This document shows positions 1 through 6,456 of a DNA stretch of 9,609 nt, piece by piece. The position numbers were made by a program, and so were the translations under genes. Origin of the DNA: an uncultured Acidimicrobiales bacterium (lineage in GTDB: Bacteria > Actinomycetota > Acidimicrobiia > Acidimicrobiales > SZUA-35); NCBI GenBank assembly GCA_938008925.1, contig CALLIQ010000213.1, forward strand, positions 1 through 9,609. The letters run 5' to 3'. Within the stretch, counting starts at the first letter, position 1. Each line of letters opens with the position of its first letter. The notes beneath the pieces were generated by a model. The model made no database searches. It saw only the letters and a list, made by a program, of their open reading frames with translations, and was not told the DNA's origin.

Positions 1-673
1 AGACCGGGTCGGTGTCGCGGGTGGTGAGCATCTCGGGGTGCCACTGCACAGCCACGATGGGCAGGTCGGTGTGTTCGAGCCCTTCGACGGTGCCGTCGTC
101 GGCCCGGGCGGTCACCGTGAGCGAGTCGCCCAGTCGGTCGACGGTCTGATGGTGGAGTGAGTTGACCTCGAGGCGATCGCCGTAGATGCCGGCCAGCGTC
201 GAGCCAGCCTCGACGTCGACCGAATGCAGCAGGGTGGTGGGGGCGACGTCGAACCCGGCGTGGACCGGGATGTCCTGATGAAGCGAACCGCCGCAGGCGA
301 CGTTCACCATCTGGAGGCCTCGGCAGATGCCAAGCACGGGGAGGCGAGCGTCGGACGCGGCATGAAAGAGATCGGCCTCGAACCGATCGCGCTCCGGCTC
401 GGGAGGAAACGCATCGGTCTCCGGGGCCGCGTCGTACATCGACGGAGCGAGATCGGCGCCTCCGGTGAGGAGCACGCCATCGAGACGACCGGCGTAGGCC
501 GCGGGATCGGCGTCGAGCGGGAGATGCACGGGAAGACCGCCGGCGGCGAGCACGCCTCTGGCGTAGTCGGCGTAGAACCAGTCGCCCTCGAGGTGATGCA
601 GCACCTCGGGCGTGCCGACGATCTGGTCGGCGGTCTTGCGTCGACCGGTGAGTCCGATGAGTGGGGGAGTCAT
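1..673 (-). CDS. PuuD-like gamma-glutamyl-gamma-aminobutyrate hydrolase (class I glutamine amidotransferase fold, peptidase C26), 3' end cut by window edge
   Basis: Translating the minus strand from the ATG at 673-671 gives 224 open codons up to the left edge with no stop. The protein starts MTPPLIGLTG. It has an LLTGGAD segment (residues 68-74), a nucleophile elbow LGICRGLQM with Cys117, and a C-terminal VAVQWHPEM with His212 and Glu214. Together these form the Cys-His-Glu triad of the PuuD/C26 family. PuuD cleaves gamma-glutamyl-GABA to glutamate and GABA in the cytoplasm. Family members are usually about 230-260 residues, so only the tail is missing. The start overlaps the TGA of the upstream gene (ATGA), which implies a two-gene operon with translational coupling; the SD-like sequence (AGAGCAGG) is weak. 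The family assignment is firm. The substrate is inferred and could be a gamma-glutamyl amide other than gamma-glutamyl-GABA. Confidence 0.9.
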   Translation of the reverse strand, partial: MTPPLIGLTGRRKTADQIVGTPEVLHHLEGDWFYADYARGVLAAGGLPVHLPLDADPAAYAGRLDGVLLTGGADLAPSMYDAAPETDAFPPEPERDRFEADLFHAASDARLPVLGICRGLQMVNVACGGSLHQDIPVHAGFDVAPTTLLHSVDVEAGSTLAGIYGDRLEVNSLHHQTVDRLGDSLTVTARADDGTVEGLEHTDLPIVAVQWHPEMLTTRDTDPV

Positions 674-1473
674 GAACCTGCTCTGTTGTCGGTTTCGGTG
701 TCGGGGCTCGGAGTGCTCAGCTCGGGAAAGGCCACCTCGTCGAGATACCAATCGACGAAGGCATGGCACTGCTCGATGTTTCGGGCCTCGTGTTGGGCGA
801 CGCCGGCCCGCAACTCGTCGGCGGTGACGCCGTTGTCGGCGAGGTAGTCGCCCTCGTTCTCGGCGACGGACAGCCAGCCCTCCATGTGGGCGACGTCCAT
901 CTCGGGGTGGAACTGCGTGCCGGCCATTCGGCCGATCCGAAACAGCTGCACAGCGTTCTCGTTCTCGGCGAGCACCGTCGCACCCGGCGGGGGAGTGAAG
1001 CGATCGTGGTGCCACTCCATCCACGGGCCGGCGCCGATCGGGTTGGGCGCTTCGGGCCCATCGACGATCTCGAACCAGCCGAGCTCTGTGACCGGGGCGA
1101 CTTCGACGGCGCCACCCAAGGCGTCGGCGATCACTTGACCACCGAAACAGACGCCGAGCACCGGCTGATCGTTCTGGTGCGCCTGGCGAACGAGTTCGAG
1201 CTCCTCCTCGATCCACGGGGAGATCGATGCCTTGTCGGTCAGCGAGCGGATCGAACCCATCAACACGACGAGGTCGTACGTGTCGAAGTCGGGGAACGGG
1301 TTCGCCACAGCTGGTTGATCCATCACCTCGGTGGCGACGTGGGTGGTCACCGCAAAGCCCCGCTGCTGCAGCCGTACGGCGACTTGCGCCCCCGGACCGT
1401 CGGCTTCGTGCGCGATGACGAGCGCGGTCGAAGCCGCTCCGATGTCTCTGGGTTTTATGGAGGGAATTGTCAT
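670..1473 (-). CDS. class I glutamine amidotransferase-like protein (GMP synthase GATase-type fold)
   Basis: This encodes a 267-residue stand-alone GATase1-fold protein. Visible motifs are VVLMGSIRSL (69-78), the oxyanion strand and nucleophile elbow PVLGVCFGGQ with Cys109, the segment EWHHDRF (153-159), and GTQFHPEMD with His189 and Glu191. The catalytic triad is therefore intact. No synthetase domain follows, so it probably acts as a hydrolase of gamma-glutamyl amides or pairs with an unlinked partner. The ATG at 1473 is chosen because the conserved fold begins at about residue 16 and everything upstream is antisense to the binding-protein gene. No Shine-Dalgarno is visible just upstream, so a leaderless or weakly translated start is possible. 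Its TGA overlaps the ATG of the PuuD-like gene. Divergence from the importer operon links it to the same regulon. The fold is clear; the physiological substrate is not known. Confidence 0.88.
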   Translation of the reverse strand: MTIPSIKPRDIGAASTALVIAHEADGPGAQVAVRLQQRGFAVTTHVATEVMDQPAVANPFPDFDTYDLVVLMGSIRSLTDKASISPWIEEELELVRQAHQNDQPVLGVCFGGQVIADALGGAVEVAPVTELGWFEIVDGPEAPNPIGAGPWMEWHHDRFTPPPGATVLAENENAVQLFRIGRMAGTQFHPEMDVAHMEGWLSVAENEGDYLADNGVTADELRAGVAQHEARNIEQCHAFVDWYLDEVAFPELSTPSPDTETDNRAGS

Positions 1474-1481
1474 GGAGTTTG

Positions 1482-1512
1482 TTGATTGTTCGCTACCGAA
1501 CGATGCTACGTT
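1482..1512 (+). promoter_or_regulatory. candidate promoter for the importer operon
   Basis: A -35-like TTGATT (1482-1487) and an extended -10-like TGC-TACGTT (1504-1512, hexamer 1507-1512) lie 19 bases apart. That is slightly longer than the 17-18 optimum. Transcription would start near 1519, leaving about 40 bases of leader before the ATG at 1561. It lies in the only sizeable gap between the divergent operons. The match is by eye and not unique. A minus-strand promoter for the amidotransferase genes must also lie in 1474-1560; a TAGCAT hexamer on the minus strand (1508-1503) is a weak -10 candidate without a convincing -35. Confidence 0.35.
1485..1504. promoter_or_regulatory. imperfect palindrome, candidate operator in the divergent promoter region
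   Basis: The sequence reads ATTGTTCG-CTAC-CGAACGAT: two 8-base arms with seven of eight positions complementary around a 4-base centre. It sits between the putative -35 and -10 of the importer promoter and 12 bases from the start codon of the divergent amidotransferase gene. A dimeric repressor bound here could control both directions. The regulator is not encoded in the window. The motif could alternatively be a chance palindrome. Confidence 0.4.
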
Positions 1513-1546
1513 CCGCACACTAACTTCTGTGACCAAGAGCACAAAC

Positions 1547-1552
1547 GGGGAG
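1547..1552 (+). promoter_or_regulatory. Shine-Dalgarno that fixes the start of the binding-protein gene
   Basis: GGGGAG lies 8 bases upstream of the ATG at 1561. The reading frame is open back to an ATG at 1486, but that codon falls inside the palindrome and promoter. Starting there would put 25 extra residues before a normal lipoprotein signal peptide. This ribosome binding site therefore supports 1561. Confidence 0.75.
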
Positions 1553-1560
1553 ATGGACAA

Positions 1561-2847
1561 ATGACCACGAGCCGACCAGGAACCATACGTAGGTTCATTG
1601 CAATGCTGTTCGCATTGGCGCTCGTCGCCGCAGCGTGTGGCAGCGACGGTGGCGACGACGGTGCTGCCGATGGCGGCGACGCTGGCGAGTCCAGTGGCGA
1701 TTCCAGCGGCGGTGCAACGTCGGTCGACATCGACGCGATTCTCGCCGCCGATCTCAGTGCTTGCGCCGAGGCACCCACCGGTGACCCGATCCGAGTCGGC
1801 ATGGCGATGGACTTCTCCGACGTGGTCGGGTTCGTCGACATCCCCGGCTCGCAGCTCGTTCCCTACGTCGCCGAGAAGATCAACTGCAACGGCGGCATCA
1901 ACGGCTCGCCCGTCGAGGTTCGCGTCGCCGAGGTCGGCGACGATGCTGCCTTGGCCGCCCAGGAGCTCCTCGACTGGGGTGCCCACTTCCTCATCGGCCC
2001 GCCCTTCGCCGACTTCGCCCTCCCGATCCTGCAGACCACCGACGGCGAGGTGCCGCTGTTCGTCGCCGCATCGACCGAGCCGACCTTGGCCGACGCCGAC
2101 ATCAACTCCTTCCTCGTCACCTTCGACGACTTCGGCATGGCCGCAGCCGCAGCACAGTGGGCGTGGGACGAGGGCATCACCCGGGCCATCGTGTTCACCG
2201 AAGGTGAAGGCATCCCCTACACCGGCGTGAACCCCGACGCCTTCATCGCCAAGTTCGAAGAACTCGGCGGCGAGATCGTCAGCGTCCAGACCTACGTGTG
2301 GGCAGCCGACACCGACTTCTCGGCCCAGGTCAACGAGATCGCCGGTCTGTCGGAGAACAACGAGGTGGTCTTCTCGGCGGCACTCGCCTTCCAGGTCACC
2401 GCACTGCGCGGCCAGCTGGAAGCTCAGGGGCTCGACGGGCTCACCTACATCGGAACCGACGCACTCGACGCGACGGGCATCGCCGATCCCGAGGCTGCCG
2501 GTGGAGACAACGAGGGCATCGCCCACACGCCGCACACCAGCATCACCAGCGGTGACGCCATCGACACGCTCCTGGCCGACTACGAGGCCGCCGAGGGCGA
2601 GGCGCTCGAGAGCCGTGGCTTCATGGCGCTCTACGTCGACTCGATGTTCCTCGGCATCCAGGGCATCCTCGACTGTGGCTGCACCGAGCCCGCAGACATC
2701 GGCGCCGCTGTCGCTGAGATCTCCGGATTCGAGGGCCTGAGTGGAACGATCACCTACGCCGGCACGAACGGCATCCCGCCGAAGGACGTCCCGATCAACC
2801 GGATCGTCGACGGCGAAGACGTGCTCGTCGCCACCATCTCCGGCTGA
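1561..2847 (+). CDS. branched-chain amino acid/amide-type (HAAT) ABC transporter substrate-binding lipoprotein
   Basis: This is a 428-residue exported binding protein. The N-terminus is a lipoprotein signal: Arg10-Arg11, a hydrophobic stretch at about 12-25, and the lipobox LVAAAC with lipidated Cys26. A low-complexity Gly/Asp/Ser linker (about 27-54) follows and would tether the domain to the outer membrane face. The mature domain starts near residue 76 (DPIRVGMAMDF). It shows the periplasmic-binding-protein type I pattern typical of LivJ/LivK/UrtA relatives, including NCNGGINGSPVEV (108-120) in place of the usual NANGGINGRP. Cys68, Cys109, Cys372 and Cys374 could form disulfides. The ligand is not predictable from motifs; HAAT proteins bind branched-chain amino acids, urea, short amides and aromatic compounds. 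It leads an operon with its own ATPases and permeases, which with the downstream enzymes suggests the pathway substrate as ligand. Confidence 0.9.
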   Translation: MTTSRPGTIRRFIAMLFALALVAAACGSDGGDDGAADGGDAGESSGDSSGGATSVDIDAILAADLSACAEAPTGDPIRVGMAMDFSDVVGFVDIPGSQLVPYVAEKINCNGGINGSPVEVRVAEVGDDAALAAQELLDWGAHFLIGPPFADFALPILQTTDGEVPLFVAASTEPTLADADINSFLVTFDDFGMAAAAAQWAWDEGITRAIVFTEGEGIPYTGVNPDAFIAKFEELGGEIVSVQTYVWAADTDFSAQVNEIAGLSENNEVVFSAALAFQVTALRGQLEAQGLDGLTYIGTDALDATGIADPEAAGGDNEGIAHTPHTSITSGDAIDTLLADYEAAEGEALESRGFMALYVDSMFLGIQGILDCGCTEPADIGAAVAEISGFEGLSGTITYAGTNGIPPKDVPINRIVDGEDVLVATISG

Positions 2848-2877
2848 TCGTCGCTGAGCGAGCCTGGAGCAGATGAC

Positions 2878-3606
2878 ATGACGCCGCCGAACGACGCGAC
2901 GCCATTGCTGACCGTTTCCGGGCTCACCACGAAGTACGGAGCCATCTCTGCGCTCCGTGATGCATCGCTCCACGTCGGGTCCGGTGAGGTCATCGGCCTC
3001 ATCGGACCCAACGGAGCGGGCAAGACGACACTGCTCGGATCGATCGCCGGTCTCCTGGCTCCCGATTCCGGCACGGTCGAGTTCAAGGGCAGCGACATCA
3101 CCGGCCGGCCGTCGGAGCACCTGTTGCGTTCCGGACTGGCCCTCGTCCCCGAGCACCGAAGGATCTTCGTCGACCTCACCGTCGAGGAGAATCTCAAGAT
3201 CGGTGGCGTCACGGTGAAGGCCTCTGAGCGGGCTGACCTGCTCGAGGAGATGGCCGAACAGTTTCCCGTCCTGCGCGACAAGTGGACGACCGCCGCAGGG
3301 TTCCTCTCCGGTGGTGAGGCCCAACAGCTCGCCATCGCCAGGGCGCTGATGTCCAAGCCAGACCTTCTCATGATGGACGAGCCGTCGCTCGGCCTCGCCC
3401 CGGTGCTCGTCGACGTCGTGTTCGACCTCATCGAATCCCTTCGGGCGGCCGGGCGCACGATCCTCGTCGTCGAGCAGAACGCCACCCGCATGCTCGCCGT
3501 CGCCGATCGGGCCTATGTGCTCCGCAGCGGTGAGGTCGTCGCTGAAGGGACCGGCGACGACATGTTGGCCAGAACCGACCTCTTCGACACGTTCGTGGGC
3601 GGCTGA
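2878..3606 (+). CDS. LivF-type ABC transporter ATP-binding protein
   Basis: This is a 242-residue cytoplasmic ATPase of the HAAT importer family. It has Walker A GPNGAGKT (43-50), the LivF-specific segment PEHRRIF (91-97), ABC signature LSGGE (143-147), and Walker B LLMMDEPS (163-170) followed by the D-loop LGLAP. VVEQN (197-201) has Gln at the H-loop position, as is usual in LivF. In E. coli LivF the segment is PEGRRVF, so His93 replaces Gly; the functional effect is unknown. The ATG at 2878 is preceded by GGAG at 2866-2869 (8-base spacing) and lies 30 bases after the binding-protein stop. It is expected to dimerise with the LivG domain encoded at the end of the LivM-LivG fusion. Confidence 0.93.
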   Translation: MTPPNDATPLLTVSGLTTKYGAISALRDASLHVGSGEVIGLIGPNGAGKTTLLGSIAGLLAPDSGTVEFKGSDITGRPSEHLLRSGLALVPEHRRIFVDLTVEENLKIGGVTVKASERADLLEEMAEQFPVLRDKWTTAAGFLSGGEAQQLAIARALMSKPDLLMMDEPSLGLAPVLVDVVFDLIESLRAAGRTILVVEQNATRMLAVADRAYVLRSGEVVAEGTGDDMLARTDLFDTFVGG

Positions 3607-3630
3607 CCCGATGACTGAGCGACGTCCCCG

Positions 3631-4521
3631 ATGACCGAACTACTCCAGAACCTCATCGACGGCTTCGGTCGAGGGAGCATCTACGCCCTGCTCGCCCTCG
3701 GTGTGGCCGTCATCTTCGGCGTGATGCACCTGCTCAACTTCGCCCACGGCGAGTTGATCACCGTCAGCGGCTACGCCGCCATGTGGGCGCTCACCTCCGG
3801 CGGCTGGTCCTGGTGGATCGTCGTGCCGCTGATCATCGTCGTGTCGGTGGCGACGTCGTTGGTGATCGAACGCGTGGCGTTCAGCCGGGTACGTGGGGCG
3901 AGCCAGTTCACGCTGCTCCTCACGTCGTTCGGCGTCCACTTCGTCGTCTCGGCGATCTTCTTGCTCTACGTGTCGGCGTCGGTGAAAGCGTTCCCTCGCC
4001 CCGACTGGGTGACCGCGGCCTACTCGATCGGATCGTTGCGTATCGAGTGGTTCGACACAGTCGTGATCGGCGTGACCGCCGTGACCCTGGTCGCGGTCAC
4101 CTACCTTCTCCAGCGCACGATGTTCGGGCTGTCCCTGCGAGCCGCGGCCGCCGACTTCGACACCGCCCGCCTGATGGGCGTCAACTCGAACAACGTCATC
4201 CGTGGCGCCTTCGCACTGTCGGGTCTGTTGGCTGGCATCGCCGGCGTCTTCTGGCTCATGAGGGCCGGGCAGACCCAACCGAGCGCCGGCATCGACCCGA
4301 TGCTGAAGGGCGTGTTGGCGGCACTCATCGGAGGCCTCGGCAGCCTGCGAGGCGCGGTGCTCGGCGGATTCGCTCTCGGCATCGCCGAGGTGGTGCTCCG
4401 CTCGCAGCTTCCGGACTCGATCGCGAACCTGACCGAGGGCGTGGTCTTTGCGCTCATCGCCGTCCTGTTCATCTTCCGACCCGGCGGTCTCATCACCGTC
4501 TCTCACGCCGAGCGGGTCTGA
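3631..4521 (+). CDS. LivH-type ABC transporter permease
   Basis: This is a 296-residue integral membrane protein with the usual LivH length and about eight hydrophobic segments. Family landmarks are LLNFAHGELITVSGY (34-48) after the first transmembrane segment, the cytoplasmic coupling segment RAAAADFDTARLMGVN (170-185), the motif GIDPMLKGVLAALIGGLGSLRG (220-241), and the C-terminal IFRPGGL (281-287). It forms the translocation pore with the LivM half of the next gene. The ATG at 3631 has no good Shine-Dalgarno. It lies 24 bases after the livF stop and overlaps the stop of a tiny reading frame (3611-3634), so it may be translated by coupling. The next gene begins one base after its stop. Confidence 0.92.
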   Translation: MTELLQNLIDGFGRGSIYALLALGVAVIFGVMHLLNFAHGELITVSGYAAMWALTSGGWSWWIVVPLIIVVSVATSLVIERVAFSRVRGASQFTLLLTSFGVHFVVSAIFLLYVSASVKAFPRPDWVTAAYSIGSLRIEWFDTVVIGVTAVTLVAVTYLLQRTMFGLSLRAAAADFDTARLMGVNSNNVIRGAFALSGLLAGIAGVFWLMRAGQTQPSAGIDPMLKGVLAALIGGLGSLRGAVLGGFALGIAEVVLRSQLPDSIANLTEGVVFALIAVLFIFRPGGLITVSHAERV

Positions 4522-4522
4522 C

Positions 4523-6397
4523 GTGCTCACCAATCTGATCCCGAACGCAAAACGAGACGTCGCCTTCCCGATCGGCGGGTCCGTCGCGCTGTTTGCGTTC
4601 TTCGTGACGCTCGGCCTCGTCTACCAGTCGTTCTTCGGCGGCGCTGGCGAGCGACTCGTCACCGTCGCCCTCATCGACGCCATTCTCGTCGTGGGCATCC
4701 AGATCTATGTCGGCAACACCGGCGTGCTCTCGTTCGGCCACATCGGCTTCGGGGCCATCGCCGGCTATGCGTTCGCCGTGCTGGCCATCCCATCGGAATC
4801 GAAGCTCGAACGGATCGCCGACGCCCCGTTCGGTCTCGCCGGGGTCGACATGAACCCGTGGCTGGCTCTCGCCATCGCGGTCGTGTTCACCGTTGCCGTC
4901 GCCGTGATCATCGGACTCGGTCTGGCTCGCTCGGGCGCAGAGTCCGGCGCGGTCGCTGCCACCGTCATCACGCTCGCACTGTTGTTCGTCACCCACGAGG
5001 TGGCCCGGAACTGGCCGAACCTCACCGGCGGCGACCGGGCCGGTCTGACGTTCCCCATCCGGGGTTCGCTCGACAGTCGCATCCCGATCTATCTCGCTCT
5101 GTTCACAGCGATCGTGCTCGCCCGCCTCTACGCCCAGAGCCGAAGCGGCCGCCTGGCCGTCGCCGCACGCGAGGACAACCTCGCGGCCCGGGCGATGGGC
5201 GTGAACCCGCTGGTTCAGCAGATGGCGGCGCTGCTGTTGTCGGTGGCGATCGTCAGCGTTGGCGCCGGCCTCCGGGTCTACGAGAACGGCTCCATCCTTC
5301 CCGACAACTTCTTCTTCGATCTCACGCTCGTCACACTCGTCATGCTGATCGTGGGTGGGCGAAACAGCGTCACCGGCGCGCTGGTCGGCGTCGCGGTCAT
5401 GACCATCGGCCGTGAGTTCGCCCGCCGACTCGGCCAGGACGGCTTCGAGATCTTCGGGATCGGTCTCGACGGTGCCCCGCTCGACTGGATCTTCCGAGAG
5501 AACCTCCAGACGGTGTTCCTCGGCGTCGCCATGTTGGTGTTCATGATCTGGCGGCCGGCCGGACTGCTCGACGACTGGGAGTTCGACGAGTGGCTCCACC
5601 GTCGCTTCGGGGGTTCCGATGCGCAGCGGCCCGACCCGCTTCCCGAGGTCGATGCGGTCAACACGACGACGCTCGAGGCGTCCGACATCGAAGTGGTGTT
5701 CGGCGGGTTCAAGGCCCTCGACGGAGCGGCGCTGAAGGCGGAGGGCGACGAAATCGTCGGCATCATCGGCCCGAACGGTGCCGGCAAGACCACGCTCGTG
5801 AATGTGATCACCGGTCTCGTCGAGCCGACGAGCGGTCGGTTCACCCTCGACGGTGCCGACACGACCAGCGCTCCCACCTACGTGCTCGCTCGATCCGGCT
5901 TGGTCCGCACCTTCCAGAACCTCCGACTCTTCGGAGCGCTCACGGTGCGCGAGAACGTCGAGGTCGCTGCGCTCATCGCCGCCGACCATCGCTCCGACCG
6001 AGTGTTGCCCGATCCGGACTCACTCGTTGCCGAAGCAGGACTGTGGGAACACCGCGATCGTCGGGCCAGCGAGCTCGACTACGGCAACTCCCGCCGTCTC
6101 GAGTTGGCACGAGCCGCTGCGCTCGCACCCTCGTTCCTCCTGCTCGACGAGCCGACCAGCGGCATGAGCGACACCGAGTCGATCACGATGATCGAGCAGG
6201 TGCGCCACATGGCGGCCACCGTCGGAGCTGGCGTGATCGTGATCGACCACGATCTGAACTTCATCACCGGTATCTCCGACCGGATCTACGCCCTCGACCA
6301 AGGCCGCGTCATCGCATCGGGCACGCCCGACGAGGTCCAGGCCAATGCGCACGTCCAGGCGGCCTATCTCGGCTCCGCAGCAGCCTCTACCTCCTGA
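4523..6397 (+). CDS. LivM permease-LivG ATPase fusion protein
   Basis: One continuous 624-residue frame joins the second permease and second ATPase of the importer. The LivM part (about 1-350) carries LSFGHIGFGAIAGY (69-82), the EAA-like loop AAREDNLAARAMGVN (about 214-228), GGRNSVTGALVG (278-289) and IWRPAGLL (342-349). A charged linker (about 350-380) leads to the LivG part: Walker A GPNGAGKT (416-423), Q-loop TFQNLRLF (463-470), signature LDYGNSRRLELARA (518-531), Walker B LLLDEP (539-544), H-loop His576, and the LivG-like tail GISDRIYALDQG. The GTG at 4523, one base after the livH stop, is chosen. The frame extends to an ATG at 4448, but that lies inside livH and would add a non-hydrophobic overlap. 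Such fusions are known in actinobacterial HAAT systems. No frameshift or stop separates the halves. Confidence 0.92.
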   Translation: MLTNLIPNAKRDVAFPIGGSVALFAFFVTLGLVYQSFFGGAGERLVTVALIDAILVVGIQIYVGNTGVLSFGHIGFGAIAGYAFAVLAIPSESKLERIADAPFGLAGVDMNPWLALAIAVVFTVAVAVIIGLGLARSGAESGAVAATVITLALLFVTHEVARNWPNLTGGDRAGLTFPIRGSLDSRIPIYLALFTAIVLARLYAQSRSGRLAVAAREDNLAARAMGVNPLVQQMAALLLSVAIVSVGAGLRVYENGSILPDNFFFDLTLVTLVMLIVGGRNSVTGALVGVAVMTIGREFARRLGQDGFEIFGIGLDGAPLDWIFRENLQTVFLGVAMLVFMIWRPAGLLDDWEFDEWLHRRFGGSDAQRPDPLPEVDAVNTTTLEASDIEVVFGGFKALDGAALKAEGDEIVGIIGPNGAGKTTLVNVITGLVEPTSGRFTLDGADTTSAPTYVLARSGLVRTFQNLRLFGALTVRENVEVAALIAADHRSDRVLPDPDSLVAEAGLWEHRDRRASELDYGNSRRLELARAAALAPSFLLLDEPTSGMSDTESITMIEQVRHMAATVGAGVIVIDHDLNFITGISDRIYALDQGRVIASGTPDEVQANAHVQAAYLGSAAASTS

Positions 6398-6456
6398 TCC
6401 AGTTCTTCTCCTTCTCACTCCTCCCCGAAATCCGATGACATGAAAGGTGCCCACCC
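6398..6456 (+). other. 59-bp gap between importer and ligase genes
   Basis: The first two-thirds is pyrimidine-rich (TTCTTCTCCTTCTCACTCC). I see no hairpin with a T-tract, so no terminator is supported, and no convincing promoter either. The 3' part holds the ribosome binding site GAAAGG (6442-6447), 9 bases before the ATG at 6457. Read-through from the importer operon is the simplest reading, but a separate promoter cannot be excluded. Confidence 0.5.

Noticed and set aside
224..1485. Plus-strand open frames (224-847 and 763-1485) opposite the two amidotransferase genes
   Set aside because: The opposite strand encodes intact catalytic triads and family motifs, while the plus-strand translations show no recognisable domain.
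1488..1501. GTTCG-N4-CGAAC as a LexA/SOS box
   Set aside because: The actinobacterial SOS box has the half-sites in the opposite order (CGAAC-N4-GTTCG), and no DNA repair gene is near.
1486..1560. Upstream start (ATG 1486) for the binding-protein gene
   Set aside because: It falls inside the palindrome/promoter and would bury the lipoprotein signal peptide behind 25 residues. The ATG at 1561 has a well-spaced GGGGAG.
1474..3324. Minus-strand open frame extending the amidotransferase gene upstream by more than 600 codons, across the intergenic region, the binding-protein gene and part of livF
   Set aside because: It lies antisense to well-supported genes, its translation is Gly/Asp/Glu/Val-rich without any domain, and the conserved fold starts only after the ATG at 1473. 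It is open because of GC-biased codon use on the other strand.
4448..4522. Upstream start (ATG 4448) for livM-livG
   Set aside because: It lies within the conserved C-terminus of livH and adds a Ser/Pro-rich segment foreign to LivM. The GTG at 4523 directly follows the livH stop.
3640..5989. Minus-strand open frames of 297 and 498 codons (3640-4533 and 4493-5989)
   Set aside because: They are antisense to livH and livM-livG. Their products are His/Asp/Glu/Arg-rich and lack any motif, as expected for reverse-frame shadows in GC-rich DNA.
6398..6456. Transcription terminator between importer and ligase genes
   Set aside because: No stem-loop followed by a T-tract can be drawn; the region is only pyrimidine-rich.
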